Source of the DNA: Streptomyces sp. NBC_01454
Lineage (GTDB): Bacteria; Actinomycetota; Actinomycetes; Streptomycetales; Streptomycetaceae
Direction of reading: 5' to 3'
DNA length: 64,000 bases
Assembly (NCBI RefSeq): GCF_036227565.1
Contig: NZ_CP109460.1
Location: 372,001-436,000, forward strand
Position numbers and translations under genes: made by a program. The notes under the pieces are model-generated. The model did not search any database, had not been told where the DNA came from, and saw nothing but the letters and a program-made list of their open reading frames with translations. Positions 1 through 8,882 of this stretch are shown here, piece by piece; within the stretch, counting starts at the first letter, position 1, and each line of letters begins with the position of its first letter.

Positions 1-643
1 CCGCGTAGGAGCGGCCACAGCGGCAGCGCCCGGGGAACTTGGCCTTGAGCGTGCGCATCGTCTTGCCCGCGCCGCGCCGCTGCGGCGTCGAGGCCGTCCC
101 CGCGGTGGCGCCGGAGGCACCCCGACGGGCGCCGGCGGGCCGCGCGGCAGCCGGGGCGGCGGGCGGCGACGGGGAGCCGAGCTCGCTGCCGGCGGCCTCC
201 TGGGCGGTCGCCGCCTGGCTCGCGGCCCGGTCGGCGAAGTCGTTCAGCGGATCGCCGTCGACCTGGTGCGCGGGCACATACCGGAACTCCACGGAGCGGC
301 CGGTGAGCAGCGCGTCGATGCGCATCACCAGTTCCTGGTTGGCGACCGGCTTGCCCGCGGACGTCTTCCAGCCCTTGCGCTTCCAGCCGGGCAGCCAGGT
401 CGTGACGGCCTTCATCGCGTACTGGGAGTCCATCCGGATCTCCAGCGGCATGGCCGGATCGGTGGCGGTCAGCAAGCGCTCCAGCGCCGTGAGCTCGGCG
501 ACGTTGTTGGTCGCGGTGCCCAGCGGGCCGGCCTCCCACCGCACGACGGTGTCCGCACCGTCGGCGATGACCCAGGCCCAGCCCGCCGGCCCGGGGTTTC
601 CTTTCGACGCGCCGTCACATGCGGCACTCACGCGTTCAGCCAT
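1..643 (-). CDS. rnhA: Ribonuclease HI with C-terminal Cys-rich extension (partial, C-terminus off the window)
   Basis: This enzyme hydrolyses the RNA strand of RNA-DNA hybrids in the cytoplasm. The ATG at 643 starts MAERVSAACDGASKGNPGP, which holds the first catalytic Asp and the DGASxGNPG signature of RNase HI. NNVAELTAL gives the catalytic Glu, MDSQYA the third acidic residue, and HQVDGDPLNDFADRAA the active-site His loop and final Asp. The core ends near residue 150. A Pro/Ala-rich linker follows, then KFPGRCRCGRSYA, a CxC start that looks like a zinc-ribbon tail, and the frame is still open at base 1. The 214 residues present are therefore not the whole protein. The core assignment is firm; the tail's role is unknown. 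Confidence 0.9.
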   Translation of the reverse strand, partial: MAERVSAACDGASKGNPGPAGWAWVIADGADTVVRWEAGPLGTATNNVAELTALERLLTATDPAMPLEIRMDSQYAMKAVTTWLPGWKRKGWKTSAGKPVANQELVMRIDALLTGRSVEFRYVPAHQVDGDPLNDFADRAASQAATAQEAAGSELGSPSPPAAPAAARPAGARRGASGATAGTASTPQRRGAGKTMRTLKAKFPGRCRCGRSYA

Positions 644-746
644 GCGCGCGATCATGCCAGGCGGCGGCGCCCCGGGGCCAAGCCGCCCGGGTCTCCGCCC
701 CGCGCCGGGGGCAGGGGGACGCCCGCACGGCGTGGCTGGAGTCGTC

Positions 747-1151
747 ATGACCTACCGGTTCCACGAGAACGATCAGTTCCACCACGAGATCCTGCCGGCC
801 CTGGGTTCCGCCTGGCGGCAGGGCGCGGACATGGTCGAGGTGCCGGCCGCCGCGTCCGCCACGTCCGCCACGTCGGACGGCGATGCCGGGGCCTGACTGT
901 CGACCTGGTCGGCAAAGGAACTGGCCCCCTTCTCCGCGGCGGAGGGCGCGCACCTGCACTGCGAGCCCATGGGCCGCGCGCTCTTCGAGCAGCGGGTCTT
1001 CGACCGGCTGGACGCCCGCCTGTCCGAGACGGAGGGACCGCGGGCCGGAGACCGGGATGCGGCCGGTCCTGAGACCGCCGCCCGTTGTGTCTGCCGCAAG
1101 GTCAGTTTCCGGTCGACTTCTCCGGACGGAGCTCGCTGGGCCGCACGATGA
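747..1151 (+). pseudogene. Possible broken small gene, split by an in-frame TGA
   Basis: An ATG at 747 opens MTYRFHENDQFHHEILPALG and continues for 49 codons with strong G/C preference in third positions, ending at a TGA at 894-896. The same frame stays open after the stop for about 65 codons with equally coding-like third positions (LSTWSAKELAPFSAAEG onward) before it becomes nondescript and runs into the convergent AIM24 gene. This looks like one former gene interrupted by a nonsense mutation, or two chance ORFs in one frame. I recognise no family. The true end is unclear and probably lies before 1100. Low confidence. Confidence 0.3.
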
Positions 1152-1779
1152 CGAACCCCTCACCGTCCAGCCGGAGTTGGACGGCCTCGCCGGAGCCGCC
1201 GCGGAGCATCGAGCCGAGGCTCTGCGAACGGTGCAGTCCGGTCCGCAGCGCGCTGCTCCAGCCGACCACGGCATCGGTGTCGACGAAGACCGGGGACCGC
1301 GGGGAGACGGGTATGACGAGGGGGTTGCCCTCACACATCACGCCCAGCTTGCCCTGGCCGCTGAAGACGGAGTTGAAGAGTCCGCCGCCGATCATGCCGG
1401 CGCCCTTGACCACCTTGATCTCGTAGGAGAGGGACGGGTCGAAGCACAGCACGTTGCGGCCGTTGACGGTGAGGCCGTCGCCGGCGGCGAGGTCGATGAT
1501 GAAGCAGTTGGCGGCCTCGTGCGCGAACCACACCTCGCCGCGGCCCCGGACGGCCATCAGTGCCAGCCCCTCGCCGGTGACCGCGCGCTTGAGGAACTTC
1601 CCGACGCCCTGCCCCTGCTTCTCGAAGTGCAGATCGCCGCGGTAGGCGATCATCGCGCCCTGTCTCGCGTAACACTCCCCGTCCAGCGCGTATTTGAGCG
1701 ACTTCGCGTTCTGCTGCACCATGCCGGGTGTGGTGGCCTGCGTCGCCATGTTCTCGGCGGCAAAGAGATCACTGTTCAT
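1102..1779 (-). CDS. AIM24 family protein
   Basis: This 225-residue protein belongs to the AIM24 (TRAP-inhibitor-like beta-barrel) family, which is common in actinobacteria and has no settled biochemical role. Supporting segments are ARQGAMIAYRGDLHF, FLKRAVTGEGL, a glycine-rich GAGMIGGGLFNSVFSG and CEGNPLVIPVSP, which match the repeated beta-strand layout of the family. There is no signal peptide or membrane helix. I start at the ATG at 1779 (MNSDLFAAEN); an ATG three codons upstream (1788) is equally possible because neither has a strong ribosome-binding site. It is transcribed away from the exopolysaccharide locus and is probably independent of it. Confidence 0.78.
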   Translation of the reverse strand: MNSDLFAAENMATQATTPGMVQQNAKSLKYALDGECYARQGAMIAYRGDLHFEKQGQGVGKFLKRAVTGEGLALMAVRGRGEVWFAHEAANCFIIDLAAGDGLTVNGRNVLCFDPSLSYEIKVVKGAGMIGGGLFNSVFSGQGKLGVMCEGNPLVIPVSPRSPVFVDTDAVVGWSSALRTGLHRSQSLGSMLRGGSGEAVQLRLDGEGFVIVRPSELRPEKSTGN

Positions 1780-2058
1780 GAGGGGCATGCTAAAGCGGGG
1801 CGCGGCAGGGCGGCCCGGAGACGTCCGACGACGGGTGCCCCAGGCCCACTGCCGGGCCGGATTCCCCCGCCGGCGAGGCGGCTGAAACCGGATCGTGTGT
1901 TCCCTGGCTTGTAAACAATGGGACACAAGAACACTCAAAATAGGTAAACCACAGCAGTCAGGCGCAACGTGCTCTAGCGTCACGTCCGACACGGGGCGGT
2001 TGTCTGTGCCAGGGGGCGACGGCTGCGCCGGAATGAGGGGACGACCAAGTGGGGGGCC

Positions 2059-3558
2059 ATGGGGTTGTTCGAAGCTGCCGGATCACGGGTGATGGAGTCA
2101 CCCGCCGGGACAGCCAAGTGGGATCGCGCGCCGGAACACGACAGGGGAGGCAGCCACAAGCCGACCGAACGACGGCTCTTACCGGTGGCATTGGCGGTGG
2201 ACGCGGTCGGCGCCCTGCTGCCGGTGGCCGCGCTGTGTGTCACGACGCGGCAGCCGCATCCGTTGCTCACGGCGGCGCTGGCCGGTATGTCGTGGCTGGC
2301 GGTAGGGGCATCGAAGAATCGTTACTCCAGAGATGAACTGGGTGCGGGTGCCGTGCTGCCCGTCTTCCGGGACTGGCTGACCATGCTGGGCGTGCTGGCC
2401 GTTGCCTGCGTCGGCGCGCGGATCGATTTCTCCATCGAGATCTGTGTGCTGGCGCTGCTGCCCTGTCTTGCGCTGGGCGTGGCCCGGCGCAAGCTCGCGC
2501 ACCGGTATCTGCTGGCCATCCGGCGCCGCGCGCAGGCGCTGCGGCGGGTGCTGATCGTCGGGGAGGCGGGCGCGGTCGATGTGGTGCTCGCGGAGCTGGG
2601 GCACCGCACCGATCACGAGTATGTCGTCGTCGGCAGCTGTCTCGTCGGGGACGAGGCCACCGATTCGGCGCTGCCGGTGTGCGACCGGCTCGCGTCCGAC
2701 GGTGACGCGCCCGAGGGGGCGCTGGACGGGGAGCGGGTGCTCGGCTGTGCCGCCGAACTCGGCGCCGATCTCGTCTTCGTGGCACCGGGCCGTCAGATGT
2801 CGGCGGCGCGCGTGCGGCGGCTGGCCTGGGCGCTGCACGACGGGGGCCGGAATCTGGCCATACTTCCGGGCCTGATCGATGTCTCACAGCACCGTGTCCG
2901 GCTCGCCAAGGCGGCGGGGCTGACGGTGATGCACATCGACCCGGCGGCGCGGCGGGGCATTCCGGTACTGCTGAAGCAGGCCACCGACCGGCTGGGGGCG
3001 TTGCTGCTGCTCATGCTGCTCTCCCCCGTCTTCGCCGCGGTGGCCGCCGCCATACGGTGCACCACTGCGGGCCCGGTGTTCTACTGGCAGATCCGCGTCG
3101 GCCAGGATCTGCGGCCGTTCCGGATGTGGAAGTTCCGCACCATGGTGGTCACCGCCGACCGGATGCGGGCCGCGCTGGAGCCGGCCAACGAGCATGACGG
3201 GGCGATGTTCAAGATGCGGCGGGATCCGCGGGTGACGCGGGTGGGCCGGCTGCTGCGCCGCTTCTCGCTGGACGAACTGCCGCAGCTCTTCAACGTCCTG
3301 GCGGGCCACATGTCCCTGGTCGGGCCGCGGCCGCCGCTGCCCGAGGAGGTCGAGCGGTACGACGGCACGGAGATCCGCCGGCTGTCGGTCAAGCCGGGGC
3401 TGACCGGTCTGTGGCAGGTCAGCGGGCGGTCCGACCTCTCGTGGGACGAGACCGTCGCACTGGATCTGAGCTATGTGGACAACTGGTCCTACTCCCGCGA
3501 CATAGGGGTGCTGGTGCGTACCGTGCGGGCCGTCGTGGACGGGCGTGGTGCGTACTAG
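2059..3558 (+). CDS. Undecaprenyl-phosphate sugar-phosphate transferase (initiating exopolysaccharide glycosyltransferase)
   Basis: A 499-residue polyisoprenyl-phosphate hexose-1-phosphate transferase that should load the first sugar of a repeat unit onto undecaprenyl phosphate at the membrane. The N-terminal part (about 40-155) has several hydrophobic segments. The middle is a Rossmann-like region starting RRVLIVGEAGAVDVV. Another membrane helix near 315-335 precedes the catalytic domain, which shows KFRTM (about residue 357), DELPQLFNVLAGHMSLVGPR (about 403) and KPGLTGLWQVSGRS. These are hallmarks of the WbaP/WcaJ/CpsE class. The start has GTGGGGGG just upstream; an ATG 11 codons later is an alternative. 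It is convergent with fcl across a strong hairpin and is the first step of this locus. Confidence 0.9.
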   Translation: MGLFEAAGSRVMESPAGTAKWDRAPEHDRGGSHKPTERRLLPVALAVDAVGALLPVAALCVTTRQPHPLLTAALAGMSWLAVGASKNRYSRDELGAGAVLPVFRDWLTMLGVLAVACVGARIDFSIEICVLALLPCLALGVARRKLAHRYLLAIRRRAQALRRVLIVGEAGAVDVVLAELGHRTDHEYVVVGSCLVGDEATDSALPVCDRLASDGDAPEGALDGERVLGCAAELGADLVFVAPGRQMSAARVRRLAWALHDGGRNLAILPGLIDVSQHRVRLAKAAGLTVMHIDPAARRGIPVLLKQATDRLGALLLLMLLSPVFAAVAAAIRCTTAGPVFYWQIRVGQDLRPFRMWKFRTMVVTADRMRAALEPANEHDGAMFKMRRDPRVTRVGRLLRRFSLDELPQLFNVLAGHMSLVGPRPPLPEEVERYDGTEIRRLSVKPGLTGLWQVSGRSDLSWDETVALDLSYVDNWSYSRDIGVLVRTVRAVVDGRGAY

Positions 3559-3565
3559 CCGCCGT

Positions 3566-3626
3566 GGCCCGTGGTGTGCGTCCGGTGCCCCGCCGAGGGG
3601 CGGGCGCCGGGCGCACACCACGGGCC
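3566..3626. terminator. Bidirectional terminator between sugar transferase and fcl
   Basis: A perfect 15-bp inverted repeat (GGCCCGTGGTGTGCG at 3566-3580, its complement at 3612-3626) encloses a second GC-rich hairpin (CCCCGCC/GGGGCGG). It lies between two convergent stop codons and has no U-tract, which is normal for Streptomyces. Confidence 0.8.
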
Positions 3627-3634
3627 GGTCCCGC

Positions 3635-4579
3635 TCACGCCGGGGCCGGCTCCGCCTGCCAGGCCTCATAGGTCCGGGCGATGCCCTCGGCGAGCGGCAC
3701 GGTGGGCGCCCAGCCCAGGGCGCGCATCCTGCTGATGTCGAGCAGCTTGCGCGGGGTGCCGTCGGGGCGGGACGGGTCGAAGGCGATCCGTCCCTCGTAG
3801 CCCACCGCGGCGGCGACGCAGGAGGCGAGGTCGGCGATGGTCAGGTCCTCGCCGCAGCCGACGTTGACCGTGTCGTCCCCGTCATAGCCGCGCAGCAGCA
3901 CCTCGCAGGCGGCGGCCAGGTCGTCGACGTGCAGGAACTCGCGCAGGGGCGTTCCGGTGCCCCAGAGGGTGAGTTCGGGCAGGCCCTGCTGCTTGGCCTC
4001 GTGGAAGCGGCGTATCAGTGCCGGCAGCACATGCGAGGTTTCGAGGTCGAAATTGTCGCCGGGGCCGTAGAGGTTCGTCGGCATGGCGGAGATGAAAGAG
4101 GCACCGTATTGGCGGCGGTAGGACCGGATCTGCACCAGGCCGGCGATCTTGGCGATCGCGTACGCCTCGTTGGTGGGCTCCAACGGCCCGCTCAGCAGGG
4201 CGTCTTCGGTGATGGGCTGGGCGGCGTGCTTGGGGTAGATGCAGCTCGATCCGAGGAACAGCAGGCGGCGCACCCCGGCGTGGTGGGCACCGGCGATGAC
4301 GCTGAGCTGGATGCTGAGATTGTCCTCCAGGAACTGTACGGGGTAGGTGCTGTTGGCCATGATTCCGCCGACCTTGGCGGCCGCCAGCACGACGGCGTCG
4401 GGCCGGGCCGCGCGCAGCCAGGCCGCCGTGGCCTCGGCATCGCGCAGGTCGAGTTCCGCACGGGTACGGGTGAGCACGTCGTAGCCCCGGGCGGCGAAGC
4501 GCCGGGCCACGGCGGATCCCACCAGGCCTCGGTGGCCCGCGACGAAGACACGGGCAGGTGTGGGCAGCAAGTCATCCAT
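3635..4579 (-). CDS. fcl: GDP-L-fucose synthase
   Basis: A 314-residue extended short-chain dehydrogenase that converts GDP-4-keto-6-deoxy-mannose to GDP-L-fucose (epimerase-reductase). [17 protein letters not shown] is the NADPH-binding GxxGxx[12 protein letters not shown] supplies the catalytic Ser and Cys, and [11 protein letters not shown] carries the YxxxK pair. [21 protein letters not shown] is the conserved substrate region of WcaG/Fcl proteins, with the catalytic His within SHVLPAL. It is divergent from gmd, the preceding enzyme of the pathway, across 179 bp. The two together supply GDP-fucose to the glycosyltransferases here. Start at the ATG at 4579 ([15 protein letters not shown]). 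Confidence 0.93.
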   Translation of the reverse strand: MDDLLPTPARVFVAGHRGLVGSAVARRFAARGYDVLTRTRAELDLRDAEATAAWLRAARPDAVVLAAAKVGGIMANSTYPVQFLEDNLSIQLSVIAGAHHAGVRRLLFLGSSCIYPKHAAQPITEDALLSGPLEPTNEAYAIAKIAGLVQIRSYRRQYGASFISAMPTNLYGPGDNFDLETSHVLPALIRRFHEAKQQGLPELTLWGTGTPLREFLHVDDLAAACEVLLRGYDGDDTVNVGCGEDLTIADLASCVAAAVGYEGRIAFDPSRPDGTPRKLLDISRMRALGWAPTVPLAEGIARTYEAWQAEPAPA

Positions 4580-4758
4580 GGGGCGGATTGTCGCAGTCAA
4601 TCCGAGTCGCCCACCGGCCATTTCAGGAAATATCTGGCGCTTCTTGATCTCGACCACCGGCCACGGTGCAGGTAGCGTCCACGCCCCGCGCGGTCCGCCC
4701 ACGCGTGGGACATCCATCGTTCGATCCCGATGCACATCACTTCTCGTGGGGGGAAGCC

Positions 4759-5772
4759 ATGCCGAAAACCGCGGTCATCACCGGAATCACCGGTCAAGAC
4801 GGTTCGTATCTCGCCGAATTGCTGCTGAGCAAGGGCTATGAAGTGCACGGGCTGATGAGACGCTCCTCGAGCTTCAACACCGAGCGCATCGACCACATCT
4901 ACCAGGACCCGCACACGCCGGACCGCCGGCTGCTGCTGCACCACGTCGATCTGTCCGACGGCGTGGCGCTGGTGAATCTGCTGCGCGATGTGCAGCCCGA
5001 CGAGGTCTACAACCTCGGCGCCCAGTCCCATGTCCGGGTCTCCTTCGACGCCCCGCTGTACACCGGTGATGTGACCGGCCTGGGTGCCCTGCGGCTGCTG
5101 GAGGCCATCCGCGCCAGCGGGGTGCACACCCGGCTCTACCAGGCCTCGTCCTCGGAGATGTTCGGCGCGACCCCGCCGCCGCAGAACGAGGCGACGCCGT
5201 TCCACCCGCGCAGTCCGTACGGCTGCGCCAAGGTCATGGCCTACTGGTCGACCGTCAACTACCGTGAGGCGTATGGCCTGTTCGGCGTCAACGGCATCCT
5301 CTTCAACCACGAGAGCCCACGACGGGGCGAGACCTTCGTCACCCGCAAGATCACTCGTGCGGTCGCCCGCATACAGGCGGGTCTGCAGGAGCACCTCTAT
5401 CTGGGCAACCTCGATGCCGTCCGCGACTGGGGCTACGCACCGGAGTACGTCGAGGCCATGTGGCTGATGCTCCAGCGTGACGAGCCCGACGACTACGTGG
5501 TCGCGACCGGTGTGGCCGCGACCGTACGCGACTTCCTGCGGGCGGCGTTCGAGACGGTGGGCCTGGACTGGGAGCGCAGTGTGCGCTTCGACCCGAAGTA
5601 CGAGCGGCCCTCCGAAGTGGACGCGCTCATCGGCGACCCGTCCAAGGCGAAGAGCCTGCTGGACTGGTCGGCGAAGGTGCAGTACGACGAACTCGCCCGG
5701 ATCATGGTCGAGTCGGACGTCCGCCAGCTGCAGGACGAGCTCTCCGGGCACCGGGTGCGGGTGGACCGATGA
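4759..5772 (+). CDS. gmd: GDP-mannose 4,6-dehydratase
   Basis: A 337-residue enzyme that dehydrates GDP-mannose to GDP-4-keto-6-deoxy-mannose, the shared precursor of GDP-fucose and GDP-rhamnose. [14 protein letters not shown] is the typical Gmd NADP-binding loop. [34 protein letters not shown] (YxxxK) and [17 protein letters not shown] are all diagnostic of the family. The length fits. The ATG at 4759 lies just after GTGGGGGGAA. The stop overlaps the next gene as ATGA, so translation is probably coupled to the acyltransferase and glycosyltransferase that follow. It diverges from fcl. Confidence 0.95.
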   Translation: MPKTAVITGITGQDGSYLAELLLSKGYEVHGLMRRSSSFNTERIDHIYQDPHTPDRRLLLHHVDLSDGVALVNLLRDVQPDEVYNLGAQSHVRVSFDAPLYTGDVTGLGALRLLEAIRASGVHTRLYQASSSEMFGATPPPQNEATPFHPRSPYGCAKVMAYWSTVNYREAYGLFGVNGILFNHESPRRGETFVTRKITRAVARIQAGLQEHLYLGNLDAVRDWGYAPEYVEAMWLMLQRDEPDDYVVATGVAATVRDFLRAAFETVGLDWERSVRFDPKYERPSEVDALIGDPSKAKSLLDWSAKVQYDELARIMVESDVRQLQDELSGHRVRVDR

Positions 5773-6323
5773 CCACGTCCACCACCTCCACGACCTCCGC
5801 CACCGCCCGCCGGCTGCGCGGCTTCAGCGGCTCGGGCTATGACAAGGGCCGCGGGCTGCTGACCCAGGCGGCCTGGTTCGCCGTGCTCAACCTGGTGTTC
5901 ATGAAGTGGTGGTTCCCGCCCCGGCTGCGGCCCCCGCTGCTGCGCGCCTTCGGCGCCCGGGTCGGTCAGCGGGTGCTGATCCGGCACCGGGTACGGGTGC
6001 AGTGGCCGTGGAAGCTGACGATCGGCAACGACGTCTGGGTGGGCGAGGACGCCTGGCTGATCAATCTGGAGCCGATCCGCATCGCCGATGACGTCTGCGT
6101 CTCGCAGGGCGCCGTCCTGTGCACCGGAAGCCACCAACGCCACTCCCCCACCTTCGAGTTCGACAACGCGCCGATCAGCGTCGAGGAGGGCGCCTGGGTG
6201 GCCGCCCGTGCCGTGATCCTGCGCGGCGTCACGGTCGGGAAGGGCGCGGTGGTCGGCGCCGGAGTGGTCGCCCACCGCGATGTGCCCGCCGGGGCCGTGC
6301 ACACCACCGGGGGTGCCGGATGA
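5769..6323 (+). CDS. WcaF-like left-handed beta-helix acyltransferase
   Basis: A 184-residue hexapeptide-repeat acyltransferase, probably O-acetylating a sugar of the polysaccharide. The N-terminus contains a hydrophobic stretch ([14 protein letters not shown]) often seen in WcaF-type colanic acid acetyltransferases. From about residue 75 hexapeptide turns are visible ([31 protein letters not shown]). The catalytic-type segment [14 protein letters not shown] follows, then [20 protein letters not shown]. It starts inside the gmd stop codon (ATGA) and ends inside the next start, so it sits in a tightly coupled gmd-acyltransferase-glycosyltransferase operon. The exact acyl donor and acceptor cannot be read from sequence. 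Confidence 0.85.
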   Translation: MTTSTTSTTSATARRLRGFSGSGYDKGRGLLTQAAWFAVLNLVFMKWWFPPRLRPPLLRAFGARVGQRVLIRHRVRVQWPWKLTIGNDVWVGEDAWLINLEPIRIADDVCVSQGAVLCTGSHQRHSPTFEFDNAPISVEEGAWVAARAVILRGVTVGKGAVVGAGVVAHRDVPAGAVHTTGGAG

Positions 6324-7450
6324 AGATCACCCATGTCGTGACCCTGGTGAGCGACGACGGGGCGTACGGCGGGCCGGTGAGCGTGGCCACCGGGCAGCTG
6401 GGCGAACTCGCCTCCCGGGGGCACGAGGTGGAGCTGGTGTCCCTGTGGCGGGGCCACGGCGCACCCCCACGTACGGTGGACGGGGTGCCGCTGCGCGCCC
6501 GGCCCGCCCGCACCCTGGTGCCGGGGCAGGGGTTCCTTGGCCTGTTCCACCCGGGGCTGCTGCCGGTGCTCTGGCGCCGGACGGGCCGCGCGGACGCGCT
6601 CCATCTGCATGCCGGGCGCGATCTGGTCTCCCTGGCCGCGCTCGTGGTCGCCGTGCTGCGCCGCCGCCCCTTCGTGGTGCAGACCCACGGCATGGTCCAG
6701 CCCCGGGGCTCGGCCGTGGCCCGGCTCTTCGACCGGGTGTATGTCCCGCTGCTGCGCCGGGCCATCGCGGCGCTGGTGCTCACCGACGAGGAGGAGGCCG
6801 GGCTGCGGCAGGTGCTGGGACCGGGCGGGCCGCGGCTGGTGCGGCTGCCCAACGGGGTGCGGGTCCGGCCGGCCGACGAGGACGAGGAGCGCGGCGCGAC
6901 GGATGTGCTGTTCCTGGCCCGGTTGCAGACCCGTAAGCGCCCCGAGGCCTTCGTGCGGATGGCGGCGCTGGTGCACCGCAAACGGCCCGAGGTGTCCTTC
7001 ACCCTGCACGGTTCGGACGAGGGGCGGCTCGCGGAGGTCCGCCGGCTCATCGCCGCGGAGGGGCTCGGCGAGGTCGTGACGTACGGCGGTGCCCTCGCAC
7101 ACGACGAGGCGGTGCGCCGGACCGCACGGGCCACCGTGTACGTCCTGCCCAGCGTCGAGGAGCCGTTCCCGATGAGCGTGCTGGAGTCCCTGGCGGTGGG
7201 GACCCCGGTGGTCTGCACGGACCGCTGCGGGATCGCCGCCGTGCTCCAGGGGCGCGGGGCCGCGCTGGTGACCGACGGCTCGCCGGAGGAGCTGGCGGAC
7301 GCGGTGCTGCGGCTGCTGGAGGACGCTCCGCTGCGCGAGCGCGTCACCCGCGCGGGACGGACGGCCGTCGAGGAGGAGTTCTCGCTCCCGGCGGTAGGCG
7401 ACCGGCTGGAGGAGTGGTACGCGCTGCTCGCCCGGCCGGGAGCCGGATGA
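6320..7450 (+). CDS. GT4-family glycosyltransferase
   Basis: A 376-residue GT-B glycosyltransferase that should add a sugar to the lipid-linked repeat unit at the cytoplasmic face. The N-terminal domain starts [20 protein letters not shown], where GGPVSVA is the acceptor-side glycine loop. The C-terminal domain has VLFLARLQTRKRPEAFVRMA and the nucleotide-sugar motif EEPFPMSVLESLAVGTPVV (E-x7-E). No membrane span is apparent. The ATG at 6320 overlaps the upstream TGA by four bases. A GC hairpin follows the stop. Specificity is unknown; with gmd and fcl adjacent, a fucosyl- or mannosyltransferase role is a reasonable guess only. Confidence 0.88.
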   Translation: MKITHVVTLVSDDGAYGGPVSVATGQLGELASRGHEVELVSLWRGHGAPPRTVDGVPLRARPARTLVPGQGFLGLFHPGLLPVLWRRTGRADALHLHAGRDLVSLAALVVAVLRRRPFVVQTHGMVQPRGSAVARLFDRVYVPLLRRAIAALVLTDEEEAGLRQVLGPGGPRLVRLPNGVRVRPADEDEERGATDVLFLARLQTRKRPEAFVRMAALVHRKRPEVSFTLHGSDEGRLAEVRRLIAAEGLGEVVTYGGALAHDEAVRRTARATVYVLPSVEEPFPMSVLESLAVGTPVVCTDRCGIAAVLQGRGAALVTDGSPEELADAVLRLLEDAPLRERVTRAGRTAVEEEFSLPAVGDRLEEWYALLARPGAG

Positions 7451-7455
7451 CGGGG

Positions 7456-7484
7456 GGGCGGCGGGGGCCGGGCCCCCGCCGCCC
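7456..7484. terminator. GC-rich hairpin between convergent glycosyltransferase genes
   Basis: Arms at 7456-7467 (GGGCGGCGGGGG) and 7473-7484 are exact complements with a 5-base loop. It sits between two convergent stop codons and should act in both directions. Confidence 0.8.
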
Positions 7485-7488
7485 GCGG

Positions 7489-8730
7489 CTACCGGCCGGC
7501 CCTCGCCAGCCGCAGCAGCGCGGTGATCCGCTCCAGGCCGGCCCGGCTGCTCAGCCGCTCCTCGACGTACTGCGGACCGCGGGCGCCCAGCCGCGACGCC
7601 TCGTCGGGGTCGGCGGCGAGCGCCCGCACCTCCGCCAGCAGTGCCTTCGGGTCCTCCGGCGCGACCAGCACCCCGGCGCCCGCGCGCAGCACCTCCTGGG
7701 CGGTGCCCCCTTCGGCGGCCACCGAGGCGATCACCGGCCGTCCGGTCATGAAGTACGAGGTCAGTTTGGACGGCAGACTCATGTCGAGCACGGAGGCCTT
7801 CTGGGTCACCGCGAGGACATCCGCGGCGGCGAGCACCTCGGGGAACTCCTCGGCGCCGGCCGGCGGCAGGAACGTCAGCGCGGAGCAGCCCGCGGCGAGC
7901 GCTTGCAGGTGGGCACGCTGATTACCGTCACCCATGAGCACGAACCGCACCGGCGCCGCTTCCTGGTCGGCGAGCATGGCGGCCTCGACGAGTACCTCCA
8001 GGCCCTGCTTGAGCCCCATGTTGCCGGCGTGCAGCACCACCGTCTCGTCCGCCTGCCACCCCAGTCGTGCCCGGGTCGTCGCCCGGTCGCCGCTGGGGCC
8101 CTTCACATGCGTCCAGTTGGGCACCACATGCACCCGCTCACGCGGCACACCCATCGCCGTGACCCGGTCCACGAACGACTCGTGCACCACCCCGACGACA
8201 TCGGCACCGCGCAGGATCCGGGCCTCCAGTGCCCCGGCCGCGGCGGCGGCCCGGCCCCCGCCGCGGATGCCGCTCTGCTCGGCGGCGGCACCCATGAGGT
8301 CCTGGACGACCACGACATGGGGCACTCCGGCCCGCCGTGCCAGACGGCCGCCCAGCACTCCCCCGGCCAGGCTGGGCATCTGACTGAGCACCACATCGGG
8401 GCGGATGCGCGGTGGTCCCACGAGCCCGTGCGCGAGAATGCCGGCCTCGAACAGCGCCCGGCGCAGCGCGGTCTGACGCGACGGCACGGTATGCCGACGG
8501 CGGTGCACCGTCACACCGCCACGGCGCTCCCGCAGCCGCCACCGGCCGCGGTATCCCTCGGCCACCCGCCAGGCCGGGTAGTGCGGCATGCCCGCGAGCA
8601 CATGGGTGTCGGCTCCGGACGCGGCCAGATGCTCGGCGATCTGCGTCGAGTACGGCCCTATGCCGGTGTGTTCGGGTGCGTAGTTGGTCGAGACCACGAG
8701 CACACACCGGCCTGCGAACGAGTCTTCCAC
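7489..8730 (-). CDS. WcaI-like GT4 glycosyltransferase
   Basis: A 413-residue GT-B glycosyltransferase. The N-terminus (VLVVSTNYAPEHTGIGPYST) matches the NYxPExTGIGxY start of the WcaI group of colanic-acid-type transferases. The second domain shows VVLHAGNMGLKQGLEVLVEA and VRFVLMGDGNQRAHLQ, followed by an acidic motif near EEFPEVLAAADVLAV. I prefer the GTG at 8730 because AGAGGGGGG lies seven bases upstream; an ATG at 8772 would add 14 residues that look unlike the family. It diverges from the polymerase gene across about 150 bp and is presumably another repeat-unit transferase. Confidence 0.87.
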   Translation of the reverse strand: MEDSFAGRCVLVVSTNYAPEHTGIGPYSTQIAEHLAASGADTHVLAGMPHYPAWRVAEGYRGRWRLRERRGGVTVHRRRHTVPSRQTALRRALFEAGILAHGLVGPPRIRPDVVLSQMPSLAGGVLGGRLARRAGVPHVVVVQDLMGAAAEQSGIRGGGRAAAAAGALEARILRGADVVGVVHESFVDRVTAMGVPRERVHVVPNWTHVKGPSGDRATTRARLGWQADETVVLHAGNMGLKQGLEVLVEAAMLADQEAAPVRFVLMGDGNQRAHLQALAAGCSALTFLPPAGAEEFPEVLAAADVLAVTQKASVLDMSLPSKLTSYFMTGRPVIASVAAEGGTAQEVLRAGAGVLVAPEDPKALLAEVRALAADPDEASRLGARGPQYVEERLSSRAGLERITALLRLARAGR

Positions 8731-8882
8731 GACTGGCCCCCCTCTGAATGTGCCGTCATCGTAGGAGGCCACCGGGGGCCGCGGGCTGTGAATTGGGTTG
8801 CGATTGTGTCCCGAAGGCGACCTTGTTTCCCGAAGTCCCTTAGATTGTGGCTGCTGGTGGGGAGTTGGGGGGAGGTGGGCCG

